A stretch of DNA of 64,000 nt, taken from assembly GCF_004798935.1 (NCBI RefSeq), contig NZ_RAHT01000004.1, positions 248,001 to 312,000 on the forward strand, given 5' to 3'. The translations under genes were made by a program, and so were the position numbers. This DNA comes from Ningiella ruwaisensis (GTDB lineage Bacteria; Pseudomonadota; Gammaproteobacteria; Enterobacterales; Alteromonadaceae). Each line of letters opens with the position of its first letter. Position 1 is the stretch's first letter. This document shows, piece by piece, positions 29,454 through 38,124 of the stretch. The notes below the pieces were generated by a model that was given only the letters and a program-made list of their open reading frames with translations, was not told the DNA's origin and ran no database searches.

Positions 29454-30656
29454 TCAGATTTCTTCGGGGGCATCTTCGCTGATTTTAAGCTCAATGCCAG
29501 TAAGATTGATTTTGGTGACGATTGCAACATCATCTGATTTGATACCAAAGTTGCGCAAATACAACATTGATGCTTCTTTGTTCATTAGTTTTTGCGTTTG
29601 CATCATTTTAAATTGCATGTAGCCCTGAGCATTAAATAGCAATTTTGTGAGAGGGTGTAAATTTTGCTCTTCAAGTGACTTGTAACTAATGGAGCGTATT
29701 GCCGTGTAGTCTTCAAAGCCAATTCCAATTTGTAACCATCGGCAATTAAGCTCAGCAAAAACAGCGGCATTAATGTTGTCGGCGTGTTTGCGCCATAGTG
29801 TCATAATGTATTTATGAGAGGGTTTTAAACCTGAAAGCGCTTTTGCCTGATTAGGGTTATTTCGTTTACGGGCATCTATAATACGTTCACGTAGTTTATC
29901 ATCAAAGCTTCTTAAATATAATGATGCGATAACTGAACGTCCAATGGTCGATAGCAGCCCAATGTTAAATCCGAAATGGGATTTGATTTTCCGCTTTTCC
30001 GCCAAAGCTTTCGCAATGTTGCCAGTGCCAATGGTGTAAAGCCACAAGTGCTTTTGCAGGTCGGGCGTAAATTCTGAATGCGGAGGCATGCAGTTTTTTG
30101 CGATTAACACTGGCAGCAAGGAGCGCAGTGATTCCACGCCAATAAAGCTAAGGGCGCTTTGCAATGTTCTTAGGATAATTGGATGACCTTGGGAATCTAC
30201 GCGCCGATATTTTGGCTGGCGAACAAATTTGATGATTGATTTTTTTAACCACTCGACGTTTTCAATGCAAGCAACAAGACGCGAGATTGAACAGGCTTCT
30301 GTATATAAAATGTCTAAAAGCTTGCCAATCGAGTGATCAAAATCAAGCACGTTGAAAAACACGTCTTCAATATCATTAAAACGATTTTCTAGGTCAGGAA
30401 TAAGTGTGCGGTGAAAGTCGGACTCGATCTGGTGCATGAAATTGTTTTCGGCCGTTGCAGCGACTTCACGCTGCTTATTCGCTAATTCTTCGACCATGAG
30501 TAATTTTCGACGCGATTCTGCCTGTTCAGAATCTTCGAACATTTTCATCGCTTCAGTTTTTTGACCCGACAAAATGATTGCTTCATCTAGCGACAGCAAC
30601 ATCTGTTCAAATCGGTCATTATATATGGCCGCTAATTGCGAAACGCTCTTTTTCAT
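29454..30656 (-). CDS. HDOD-domain signalling protein
   Basis: A 400-residue cytoplasmic protein. The N-terminal ~100 residues are helical with a coiled-coil look (EDSEQAESRRKLLMVEEL). An HDOD domain follows at about 105-290 (DILYTEACSISRLVACIEN ... LQSALSFIGVESLRSLLPVL, then NIAKALAEK). HDOD proteins are HD-related, usually non-catalytic, and link signalling to DNA, RNA or protein partners. The metal-binding HD pair is not evident here. The C-terminal ~100 residues match nothing I recognise. It begins 3 bp after pabA and so ends the rpe-trpS-pabA operon. Its role is unknown. Confidence 0.75.
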   Translation of the reverse strand: MKKSVSQLAAIYNDRFEQMLLSLDEAIILSGQKTEAMKMFEDSEQAESRRKLLMVEELANKQREVAATAENNFMHQIESDFHRTLIPDLENRFNDIEDVFFNVLDFDHSIGKLLDILYTEACSISRLVACIENVEWLKKSIIKFVRQPKYRRVDSQGHPIILRTLQSALSFIGVESLRSLLPVLIAKNCMPPHSEFTPDLQKHLWLYTIGTGNIAKALAEKRKIKSHFGFNIGLLSTIGRSVIASLYLRSFDDKLRERIIDARKRNNPNQAKALSGLKPSHKYIMTLWRKHADNINAAVFAELNCRWLQIGIGFEDYTAIRSISYKSLEEQNLHPLTKLLFNAQGYMQFKMMQTQKLMNKEASMLYLRNFGIKSDDVAIVTKINLTGIELKISEDAPEEI

Positions 30657-30659
30657 TCA

Positions 30660-31238
30660 CTATCCAAGTGTCAAAAAATTCCTGAGAATTTGATGTCCAT
30701 GTTCAGTAAGTAACGACTCAGGATGAAATTGCACTCCGTAAAGTCGGTCATTAGCGTTTTCAATAGCCATGATTTCCGCTTTGCCAAAATCGTGACACCA
30801 CGCGCTAATACTGAACTGCTCTGGAAGGCTTTGTTCATCGATTATCAAAGAATGATAACGGGTGGCTTCAAAGCGCTCCGGGCAATGCGAAAACAATCGA
30901 GAGTGGCTGTTACATTGTATGGTGGATGTTTTGCCGTGCCGAATAAACTCGGCCCTTACAATATTAGCTCCAGCACATTGAGCAATCGCTTGATGTCCAA
31001 GACACACACCCAGGATAGGAAGGTGTTTTGTAAATGCCTTTATTGCCGGCATGGATATGCCTGACTCATCTGGCGTGCAAGGCCCTGGCGATATCACTAA
31101 GTGATCAAATTCAATGCGCTGCAATTGCTCGATGGTAATTGCATCGTTTTTAACAACGGTGACCTGGTGTTCAAGTTCTTCAAAATAGCGCGCTAGGTTA
31201 TAAGTAAATGAATCGTAGTTATCGATTATTACTACCAC
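30660..31238 (-). CDS. pabA: Glutamine amidotransferase of aminodeoxychorismate (or anthranilate) synthase
   Basis: A 192-residue class I glutaminase that feeds ammonia to a chorismate-using partner. The nucleophile is Cys79 in LGVCLGHQ; the His-Glu pair is in VQFHPESLLTEHG. PabA (folate) and TrpG (tryptophan) cannot be told apart safely by eye. PabA is preferred because no trpE or other trp biosynthetic gene is nearby and because pabA lies near astC/argD in Vibrio and Shewanella. The start is GTG, with an AAGGT site formed around the trpS stop codon 6 bp away, showing coupling. Confidence 0.82.
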   Translation of the reverse strand: MVVIIDNYDSFTYNLARYFEELEHQVTVVKNDAITIEQLQRIEFDHLVISPGPCTPDESGISMPAIKAFTKHLPILGVCLGHQAIAQCAGANIVRAEFIRHGKTSTIQCNSHSRLFSHCPERFEATRYHSLIIDEQSLPEQFSISAWCHDFGKAEIMAIENANDRLYGVQFHPESLLTEHGHQILRNFLTLG

Positions 31239-31244
31239 CGGTGG

Positions 31245-32255
31245 CTACCTTTCAACAAACCCTAACGTTTGGTACACCTTATGTAATGTATCGGACGCAA
31301 TGCGCTGGGCTTTAGCACTTCCTTGTTTCATAACGGAATGAAGGTATTGTTGATCGGCTCTAATCTCTGCAAACCGATGTTGAATAGGAGTAACAAGTTC
31401 AACTACGGCGTCTGCAACGTCTGATTTTAGGTGCCCATACATTTTATCTTCATATTCTGGGACAAGGCTTTCAATGGGCTTTCCACTTGCACATGAAAGC
31501 AGTGAAAGAAGGTTTGACACGCCGGGCTTCTCAGCGGTGTCATAGTAGATACGTGCTTGTTCGTCACTGTCGGTTACTGCCCGCTTAATTTTTTTCGCCA
31601 GTTTTTTAGGGTCTTCCAGTAAGCCAATAATGTTGTTTGGATTGTCATCTGACTTTGACATTTTTTTGCTAGGGTCTTGCAGGCTCATGACTCGAGCGCC
31701 TGATTCAGGAATGAAAGGCTCAGGGAGTGTGAATATTTCTCCATACATATTGTTAAAACGAGTGGCGATATCGCGGGTGAGTTCCAAATGTTGTTTTTGA
31801 TCTTCACCGATGGGGACTTCGTTTGCCTGATAAATCAAAATATCGGCCGCTTGCAATACTGGATAGGCGTAAAGTCCAACGTTGATGTTGTTTACATTCT
31901 TTTGCGACTTATCCTTAAACTGCGTCATTCGATTTAATTCGCCCATTTGAGTGAAACAGTTCAGTACCCAACCCAGTTGTGCGTGTTCAGGCACATGCGA
32001 CTGCATAAAAATTGTGCTTTTTTCCGGATCGATCCCGCAAGCTAAATACAGTGCAAGGCCGTCAAGGCACGCTTTGTGAAGCTCTTTAGGATCTTGACGT
32101 ACGGTAATGGCATGTAAGTCTACAATCATATAGAGGCAATCATGTGTTGACTGCATATCCACCCACTGCTTGAGCGCGCCCATGTAGTTCCCTAGAGTTA
32201 GTTGTCCTGAGGGCTGACATCCACTTAATACGACTGGCTTTGATTTACTTGTCAC
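31245..32255 (-). CDS. trpS: Tryptophanyl-tRNA synthetase
   Basis: Charges tRNA-Trp with tryptophan using ATP. The 336-residue class I synthetase has the HIGH-like segment [14 protein letters not shown], the KMSKSDDN loop, and the Trp-pocket block [15 protein letters not shown]. It starts at GTG, 9 bp after rpe. In E. coli the order is dam-rpe-gph-trpS; here gph is absent between rpe and trpS. Confidence 0.95.
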   Translation of the reverse strand: MTSKSKPVVLSGCQPSGQLTLGNYMGALKQWVDMQSTHDCLYMIVDLHAITVRQDPKELHKACLDGLALYLACGIDPEKSTIFMQSHVPEHAQLGWVLNCFTQMGELNRMTQFKDKSQKNVNNINVGLYAYPVLQAADILIYQANEVPIGEDQKQHLELTRDIATRFNNMYGEIFTLPEPFIPESGARVMSLQDPSKKMSKSDDNPNNIIGLLEDPKKLAKKIKRAVTDSDEQARIYYDTAEKPGVSNLLSLLSCASGKPIESLVPEYEDKMYGHLKSDVADAVVELVTPIQHRFAEIRADQQYLHSVMKQGSAKAQRIASDTLHKVYQTLGFVER

Positions 32256-32264
32256 TGCAATTTC

Positions 32265-32927
32265 CTAACTTATTAATCGTTTGAATTCTTTAATGGTATG
32301 CTGATAATTCTCGGTGTTGAAAATAGCTGAACCCGCTACAAACATATCGGCCCCAGCTTGACGAACAGCTTTTACGTTATCAAGCTTTACGCCACCGTCC
32401 ACTTCGATTCGAACATTCAGGCCGGCTTTATCGATGCGCGATTTTAGCGCTTTAATCTTCTCGATGCTATGTTCAATAAACGTTTGCCCGCCAAACCCGG
32501 GATTGACTGACATAACAAGCACGTAGTCCAGTTTATGCAGTACGTGGTCGAGCACGCTAAGCGGGGTAGCCGGATTAAGCGCAAGGCCCACCTTACAGCC
32601 CTTATCTTTCACCAGCGCCAGACTCCTGTCGACGTGCAAACTTGCCTCTGGATGAAAGCTGATCATACTCGCGCCTGCATCAGCGAAGCGCTCGATTAAA
32701 TCGTCCACCGGGCTAACCATCAAATGAACGTCGATATCTGCCGTTACGCCATATTTGCGAAGCGCACTGCAAATCATCGGGCCAAAGCTCAAATTCTGGA
32801 CATAGTGATTATCCATCACATCAAAATGAATAATGTCTGCACCAGCGTTGAGGACGGCATCGACTTCTTCACCTAAGCGAGCAAAATCAGCTGATAGTAT
32901 TGATGGGGCAATTAAAGGTGAAAACAT
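32265..32927 (-). CDS. rpe: Ribulose-phosphate 3-epimerase
   Basis: Interconverts ribulose 5-phosphate and xylulose 5-phosphate in the pentose phosphate pathway. With ATG 32927, preceded by AGGAG, the protein has 220 residues beginning [15 protein letters not shown], as in the family. A longer frame reaching 33011 adds an unrelated N terminus and is rejected. Catalytic/metal residues lie in [12 protein letters not shown] (Asp and His), DVHLMV and RIEVDGGV. It is the first gene of rpe-trpS-pabA-HDOD. Confidence 0.94.
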   Translation of the reverse strand: MFSPLIAPSILSADFARLGEEVDAVLNAGADIIHFDVMDNHYVQNLSFGPMICSALRKYGVTADIDVHLMVSPVDDLIERFADAGASMISFHPEASLHVDRSLALVKDKGCKVGLALNPATPLSVLDHVLHKLDYVLVMSVNPGFGGQTFIEHSIEKIKALKSRIDKAGLNVRIEVDGGVKLDNVKAVRQAGADMFVAGSAIFNTENYQHTIKEFKRLIS

Positions 32928-33187
32928 ATTAGCTCCTGTAAGCAAGCGAATGCTCAAGTGTAGCGAAGATTCTAACGCAGGCAAAGAGTGAACTTCCCTA
33001 CCTTGCTGCAATGATAAAGAAAATAGTCAAGAAACTGCCCTTTTTTAGAGCGAAGGTTTTAATTTGGTGCAAATTATTGATGAACTTGGCTTTTTTAAGC
33101 ATTCTGTCTTGCCGTCTTAATCACAGTGCCGAATAAAAAGTTATTATTTTTCAACTAATTATATTCAATTTTAATTTTATTTATTTT

Positions 33188-33205
33188 TAGGCACTGGTTT
33201 TGCTA
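33188..33205 (+). promoter_or_regulatory. Sigma-54 promoter of the TorF porin gene
   Basis: TAGGCAC, five bases (TGGTT), then TTGCTA. The invariant GG at -24 (33190-33191) and GC at -12 (33202-33203) are correctly spaced. The core GGCACTGSTTTTG is shared with the glnK promoter at 720-732. A GGTGCA half-site at 33066-33071 may be an NtrC contact, but its partner half is missing. The remainder of the 32928-33303 spacer is AT-rich, with no gene seen. Confidence 0.65.
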
Positions 33206-33303
33206 AAAGTTGGTCAAGCGGCAAACTTTAAAGCAACAAGCTTAACGACGAAGTCATAACAATAATAATACGCACTGAACACATTTAACTAATGGAGAAA
33301 CAC

Positions 33304-33945
33304 ATGAAACACATCAAAAAAACGGCATTAGCGGCATCATTATTGGCAGTCGTGGCTACGTCAACAATTAGCAATCAATCGCATGCTGAAGCTTCATGGT
33401 CGGCAAACGCGGGTTTAATGACGGAATATCACTTTCGTGGCATCGTTCAAAACAGCACAGCTACTGCCAATGGTGGTGTTGACGTCGAATTAGGCGGTTT
33501 TTATGGCGGTGTATGGGCCGCAGACGTTGAAGATGGCTTGGAAATAGACGTGTATGGCGGCTATGGCTTTGAATTTGAAAACGGACTGTCACTTGGGGCA
33601 GGCTTAACCACTTATCAGTACACCGGTGATTTTGATACAGAATATAATGAAATTAACCTTTCCGCAGGTTACGGCTTTTTAAGTGTTGAATATACCCTCG
33701 GTGAAAGAGATGGTGAAGGCGATCCGGATGATTCCTATACTTTCACAGGCATTACAGCGGAACACGCAGGTTTTTACGCGACAGTGGGTATCTTCGGTGG
33801 TGATTACGAAGGAAACTATGGCGAAGTAGGGTATGGCACCTCAATAGAAGGCTTTGACGTTGGCGTCGCATTTATCAAAAGCGATAGCGATTTAGACAAC
33901 GATGAGTCAATTTACTTTACGATTTCCAAAAGTTTTGACCTGTAA
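33304..33945 (+). CDS. TorF-family putative outer-membrane porin
   Basis: A 213-residue secreted beta-barrel candidate. The signal peptide ends SHA before EASW. The mature part begins with SANAGLMTEYHFRGIVQN, typical of the TorF (TIGR02001/gcw_chp) family, and continues as alternating strands rich in Gly and aromatic residues, ending in Phe-Asp-Leu. GGAG at 33294-33297 supports ATG 33304 rather than the ATG four codons earlier. Family members are often found beside glnK-amtB in marine gammaproteobacteria. Here the gene is 32 kb away but carries a matching sigma-54 promoter, suggesting uptake of a nitrogen compound. Two terminators follow. Confidence 0.85.
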   Translation: MKHIKKTALAASLLAVVATSTISNQSHAEASWSANAGLMTEYHFRGIVQNSTATANGGVDVELGGFYGGVWAADVEDGLEIDVYGGYGFEFENGLSLGAGLTTYQYTGDFDTEYNEINLSAGYGFLSVEYTLGERDGEGDPDDSYTFTGITAEHAGFYATVGIFGGDYEGNYGEVGYGTSIEGFDVGVAFIKSDSDLDNDESIYFTISKSFDL

Positions 33946-33965
33946 AGTAAGTGGGATAGTTTAAA

Positions 33966-33999
33966 GGGTATAAGGATTTATCTCTTATACCCGTTTTTT
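33966..33999 (+). terminator. First terminator after torF-like gene
   Basis: GGGTATAAG (33966-33974) pairs perfectly with CTTATACCC (33984-33992). G and six T follow (33994-33999). Confidence 0.88.
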
Positions 34000-34016
34000 A
34001 AACGCAAGACCTTAAT

Positions 34017-34052
34017 AACGCCAGCTTCAACAGTTGGCGTTTTTATTTTTTT
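34017..34052 (+). terminator. Second terminator after torF-like gene
   Basis: AACGCCA (34017-34023) pairs with TGGCGTT (34035-34041). It is followed by TTTTATTTTTTT. Two strong terminators in tandem isolate the porin gene from the next one. Confidence 0.82.
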
Positions 34053-34109
34053 GAACTACAATAGAAAAAGTTGTGTCGATGTTTTTTTAAATCATCCAAA
34101 GGATTCGGT

Positions 34110-34421
34110 ATGCACCAAGCTCAAAAGTATTTGAAGCGCCTGTTTATAACGGTGTCCGTGTCAGGTTTTGCGGTTTTTGCGGCGGTGTATATGATGTTGG
34201 CTACTGCAAATGCTCCCTGTCACAATGCTGGACAAAATTACGCCACATCAACGGCAATATCCACTCATCAAGCTCAGCGAGGCAACGCAAAGGTTGCACA
34301 ACTATGCAATCGCAACGGTCAACAGATAAATTGGGTGAGCTGGTTGTTTAAATCTCCTGAATCTGGCCAGTTTCATTATTTTGATTTAGTTGAGCTATTA
34401 AATCGAAACAAATCGCAGTAA
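34110..34421 (+). CDS. Small single-pass membrane protein, unknown
   Basis: A 103-residue protein from ATG 34110 (AAAGGA about 8 bases upstream); a longer frame from 34071 is less likely. One hydrophobic helix at about 11-33 (ITVSVSGFAVFAAVYMML) is followed by a ~70-residue polar part with two Cys (PCHN, QLCN), probably periplasmic. I do not recognise the family. It is followed 16 bp later by a DUF2970 gene in the same direction, so the two may form a small operon. Confidence 0.5.
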   Translation: MHQAQKYLKRLFITVSVSGFAVFAAVYMMLATANAPCHNAGQNYATSTAISTHQAQRGNAKVAQLCNRNGQQINWVSWLFKSPESGQFHYFDLVELLNRNKSQ

Positions 34422-34437
34422 TCAGAGGACGTATTTC

Positions 34438-34617
34438 TTGCGCATTTGGCAGGTAATCAAAAGTGTTTTGGCAAGTTTTTTTGGCGTGCAAACCCATAAA
34501 AACTATGAACACGATTTTACTCAATCAAGCAGTATTTTACCTTTCATTGTTGTCGGCGTATTTATGTTGGTGCTCTTAATTGCTTCAATCATGTTAGTCG
34601 TTAAACTCTTGGTATAA
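34438..34617 (+). CDS. DUF2970 small membrane protein
   Basis: A 59-residue protein starting at TTG, with AGAGGA at 34424-34429 eight bases before it. The sequence RIWQVIKSVLASFFGVQ followed by NYEHDFTQ is the DUF2970 signature. One membrane helix (about 34-58) ends the protein. Function is unknown; the family is widespread in proteobacteria as a short inner-membrane protein. The gene is easily missed because of its size and start codon. Confidence 0.72.
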   Translation: MRIWQVIKSVLASFFGVQTHKNYEHDFTQSSSILPFIVVGVFMLVLLIASIMLVVKLLV

Positions 34618-34642
34618 ACGCTTTCGTGCCTTTCTTACGACT

Positions 34643-37099
34643 CTATTTCGTCTCTTGATTGGTCTCATATTTCATTGGTTGCGCTGTTTGCGATTTCTCA
34701 GAATCATTTAAATAATCAGCCAGAAACGCTTTTAATTGTTCGTGTCCTATGGGCTTGGAAATCAAATACCCCTGAATGTAATCGCAGCCTAATTTTCTAA
34801 GATGTTCAAAGTGCTCTTCTGTTTCAGCCCCTTCTGCCACAATTGGAACAGAGAGACCATGAAGCATTTGCGTCAGCGAACCCACTATCCGCTGCTGTCG
34901 TTTATCTTTATCAATGTTGTTTAGTAGTGACCTGTCGAGTTTAACCGTGTCGTATGAAAACGCCGTCAGGTAGGAAAGAGAGGAATATCCGGCACCAAAG
35001 TCATCAATCGCAATCTTGAACCCATGACTGGTGGCCATCTCAATCCAGTCTTTGGCTTGATCAAAACTCGTAATCAATGATGTTTCAGTAATTTCCAGCT
35101 CAATACGGTTTGGATTGATACCATGTTTAGTCGTTAACGATAACATGGTAGATATTGCCATATCGTTGACTAATTGAGATGGACTTAAGTTTATTGAAAC
35201 CACCACATCACTTAATCCAACACTATCGAGAAAGTGAATTTCTTTTAGCACATTATCCACTATCCAGTCGAACAGCGTATTCATGTTTTCGCTTTCTTCA
35301 AGCACGTCTATGAAAATAGGAGGCGGTATATGGCCCAGATCAGGATGATTCCAACGGCACAGTGCTTCAAATTTGGTTATAGCGCGATCATGAGCACTTA
35401 CTACGGGCTGAAAAACAACCGATAGTTGATCAGCCGCAAGCGAGCTAACGAAATCATTTTTAATAGTAAAACGACGCTGTGCGTTTTTACGCATTTGCTC
35501 ATTAAAAAATGAATAGCAGTTTTTACCATCTTCTTTCGCTTGATACATTGCGATATCTGCATAGCGTAAGAGTCTGTCCGGCTCAATATTTTTAGCCTTT
35601 TGATAGGCAATACCGATACTTGCTGTAATGGTAATGCTGTTATCGTAAATGTGAAAAGGAGCTGAAAATAGCTCAACGACGGCTTCAGCCATAGAGGTGA
35701 GCGCTTCGTCAGACCGATAATTTGTGTAGCAAATTACAAACTCATCACCACCAATTCGATAAACACGGATAAATTTATTCACTACTCCCTTTAGCCGGTA
35801 GCCAATTTTTTTCAGCATGATATCGCCGGCTTCATGGCCAAGATTATCGTTTACAGGCTTAAAACCATCTAGGTCGAGAAAAAATATAGCGACATTTTCA
35901 ATTGAATCATCCTGATTCATATTTGCCAAGTCTTCAACCAAGACGTTGCGTGTGAATAAACCTGTAATACTATCAATAGTTGCTTGACGTACCAGACGCT
36001 TTTGCGAGTTACTCAACTCTTGTTCATAAGTTTCGAGTACATCAATAGCATGTCGAAACTCATCCTCAAGGTCGTCCAGTTCATCTGCGAGTGCTCGCTT
36101 TCTTGGTTTACCTAAACGATAACGGGCGATGTTATATTCTTTTGCGCCAATTAATTTAATTGCTCGCTTGAGCTGATTGATTTTTGAGATGGGAATAATC
36201 GAAAACAGGATGAGAAATAGCAGTATGCCAAAGGTCAATGTGACAAAAATAACAATAACCTGCTGCTTTTGTGCGCGCTGCTGAGCCAGGCTAGTTGACA
36301 CATTGCGCGCAAACATCAGCGTCAAATCCGCGCCAATTCCGTTAAATTTTTCGAACCAAACAAAGTAATCAATGCCCGACACGTTTATTAGCAAACCCTT
36401 GCTTTCAAGCGTTTCAATGTCTTGAAGGCTTAACTCCTTTTCGTGCAGGGCGCGATTTTCAGCCCAGCCAGTCATAAAATCTGCAATGTAGCGCTTGAGC
36501 GTCAGATTATCCTGCGCAGGTCGCTCAAATGGCGACAGAATACCTATATCGGTGCCCAGGACTTCGTTTAAAAAGTTAAATGAGGGGTTCAAATCGCTTA
36601 AAAGAGAAAGCGTCCAACGCTCACCTTGATATTCAAGAGGGACAGAAGCGGCCAAATCGCAGGTCAGATGGCAAAGAATATCTGATTCAGGTAATCCGGT
36701 ACTTCGTGCTTTCGCTTCCATGTCGCGCATTTGCTCATGAGGATAGCTACCATAACTGTAGCTGGATTCACCATTTGAAAATGCCATAGACGATAGTGCA
36801 AAATTTAGTTGTATCCGGGGCCAGACCGACTCAAAAAAGCGATTGACCTCTTCAATGGATTTACTCGACAGATCACTGAGCATGATCACTTCTTCTGCCG
36901 ATAAGGTTTGTTCTTTTTTCTGATTTTCGAACATCTGAAACGCCGCTCGAAGGTGCGACGCTTTTAGAGATTCAATATTTTCATCCAAGTTCTTTTTTTG
37001 CTGAATGGAGACAAAGGTATACGAAGCTGCAAGTGACAAAATTGCCACTACCACAACCAGTATTAACATTTTAGACAGCAAGCCGTGCAAAATATTCAT
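34643..37099 (-). CDS. Membrane GGDEF-EAL protein (c-di-GMP turnover)
   Basis: An 818-residue inner-membrane enzyme. Helices at about 8-28 and 280-302 enclose a ~250-residue periplasmic sensor. A linker/coiled coil precedes a GGDEF domain (about 375-535; GGDEF intact at 450-454) and an EAL domain (about 550-805; EAL at 578-580). EAL catalytic blocks NLSPSQL, LEITETSL, IDDFGAGYSSL, VKLDRSLL and VAEGAETEEH are all present. Both synthesis and breakdown of c-di-GMP are therefore possible. The RxxD inhibitory site before GGDEF is not seen. The gene is monocistronic and divergent from the adenine methyltransferase gene. The ligand is unknown. Confidence 0.88.
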   Translation of the reverse strand: MNILHGLLSKMLILVVVVAILSLAASYTFVSIQQKKNLDENIESLKASHLRAAFQMFENQKKEQTLSAEEVIMLSDLSSKSIEEVNRFFESVWPRIQLNFALSSMAFSNGESSYSYGSYPHEQMRDMEAKARSTGLPESDILCHLTCDLAASVPLEYQGERWTLSLLSDLNPSFNFLNEVLGTDIGILSPFERPAQDNLTLKRYIADFMTGWAENRALHEKELSLQDIETLESKGLLINVSGIDYFVWFEKFNGIGADLTLMFARNVSTSLAQQRAQKQQVIVIFVTLTFGILLFLILFSIIPISKINQLKRAIKLIGAKEYNIARYRLGKPRKRALADELDDLEDEFRHAIDVLETYEQELSNSQKRLVRQATIDSITGLFTRNVLVEDLANMNQDDSIENVAIFFLDLDGFKPVNDNLGHEAGDIMLKKIGYRLKGVVNKFIRVYRIGGDEFVICYTNYRSDEALTSMAEAVVELFSAPFHIYDNSITITASIGIAYQKAKNIEPDRLLRYADIAMYQAKEDGKNCYSFFNEQMRKNAQRRFTIKNDFVSSLAADQLSVVFQPVVSAHDRAITKFEALCRWNHPDLGHIPPPIFIDVLEESENMNTLFDWIVDNVLKEIHFLDSVGLSDVVVSINLSPSQLVNDMAISTMLSLTTKHGINPNRIELEITETSLITSFDQAKDWIEMATSHGFKIAIDDFGAGYSSLSYLTAFSYDTVKLDRSLLNNIDKDKRQQRIVGSLTQMLHGLSVPIVAEGAETEEHFEHLRKLGCDYIQGYLISKPIGHEQLKAFLADYLNDSEKSQTAQPMKYETNQETK

Positions 37100-37463
37100 G
37101 GGCTTATACGTAGTCTTCCATTTGAGCAGCAGTTCAATGCCGCGGCCGAACTCGGGCCAGTTAGTGTATCTTAAGTGAAGGCGAATGCCACGCCTTCATG
37201 CGCGCTATGTTGATTAAAGTATCGGCAATTAACGCGAACTAATGAGAGGAAGCGGTATAAATTGGGTTTGGCTGAAGAAAATTTATACAGTGAATGAAGC
37301 GTGCTCTGACAAAACTGGGTGTTTGATAAAAAAAACTGTATGTTTTGGGTCTATTGTGATCAAATACGCTAGGGGCTGTAGGTACACTTTTCACAAAGTG
37401 ATGTGATTTTGTGTACTTGTTGAAATCGAAGTGCAACCGCAATTTACATAATAAGAGCACGTA
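37100..37463. other. Divergent spacer between GGDEF-EAL and methyltransferase genes
   Basis: 364 bp without a convincing gene. Short frames here lack ribosome sites and family resemblance. It must hold promoters for both flanking genes. A weak candidate toward the methyltransferase is TTGAAA (37420-37425) with TACATA (37445-37450), spaced 19 bp. Confidence 0.4.
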
Positions 37464-38060
37464 ATGGAAGATAAACTGCCGTTAAACAAAGCCGACTCTC
37501 GGAAACTTGGTTATATTGGCGCAGTGCCGATGCAAAACGGGCAACACGATAGTGCATTTACCCGTGACTCTGACGCGTGGTTTACTCCGAAAAAATATAT
37601 CAATTTAGTAAAACGCGTCATTGGGGATATCGAACTTGACCCGTTTTCGAGTGCACAGGCTAACGAGGTGGTAGGTGCCTTGCGGTTTTTTGATGAATCT
37701 AGCGATGCTTTCAAGCAAAAGTGGTTTGAAACACCAGGCACAGTTTTTATGAACCCGCCTTACAGCAGGCAGTTAATTAATGCATCAATTGCTTGTTTTA
37801 TTCAACATTTGAAAGCAGGGGAGATCAGTGAGGCGATAGTTTTAGTTAATAACGCCACTGAAACGAAGTGGTTTCAGCATCTCTTGGATGAGTCTGCAGC
37901 GCTTTGCCTGGTCAGTAAGCGTATTGCGTTTGAAAACAGAGACGGTAAACATGTTTCTGGCAATACGCGAGGGCAGGCCTTTTTATATTTCGGTTCGAAT
38001 GTGCGTGCCTTCAAGCGCGTATTCAAAACCGAAGGAGCGGTGTTAAAGCATCTTTGCTAG
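37464..38060 (+). CDS. Phage-type DNA N6-adenine methyltransferase (Dam family, PF05869-like)
   Basis: A 198-residue protein with the hallmarks of the small phage Dam family. These are an aromatic WFTP motif (39-42), the SAM-site-like DIELDPFSSAQAN (Asp59-Pro60), and the catalytic NPPY at 97-100. It is unrelated in layout to the ~280-residue E. coli Dam (DPPY). It lies between damX and the rpe-trpS operon, where canonical dam normally stands, but on the opposite strand. No integrase, capsid or other phage gene is near. The recognition site cannot be read; GATC is a reasonable guess by family. It may be a non-orthologous stand-in for dam. It runs convergent with damX. Confidence 0.82.
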   Translation: MEDKLPLNKADSRKLGYIGAVPMQNGQHDSAFTRDSDAWFTPKKYINLVKRVIGDIELDPFSSAQANEVVGALRFFDESSDAFKQKWFETPGTVFMNPPYSRQLINASIACFIQHLKAGEISEAIVLVNNATETKWFQHLLDESAALCLVSKRIAFENRDGKHVSGNTRGQAFLYFGSNVRAFKRVFKTEGAVLKHLC

Positions 38061-38124
38061 TTTTAGCGCTACTTGGCGCTGTCGTTTATCCAAAGTTTTG
38101 ATGAACTGCACAATGCAGGGCATC

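Noticed and set aside
37239-37460. 73-residue frame on the minus strand upstream of the methyltransferase
   Set aside because: AT-rich spacer sequence without ribosome site, membrane or family signal; judged non-coding.
37464-38060. Prophage or mobile island suggested by the phage-type methyltransferase
   Set aside because: No integrase, structural genes, tRNA, direct repeats or insertion sequence nearby; only the single gene is phage-like.
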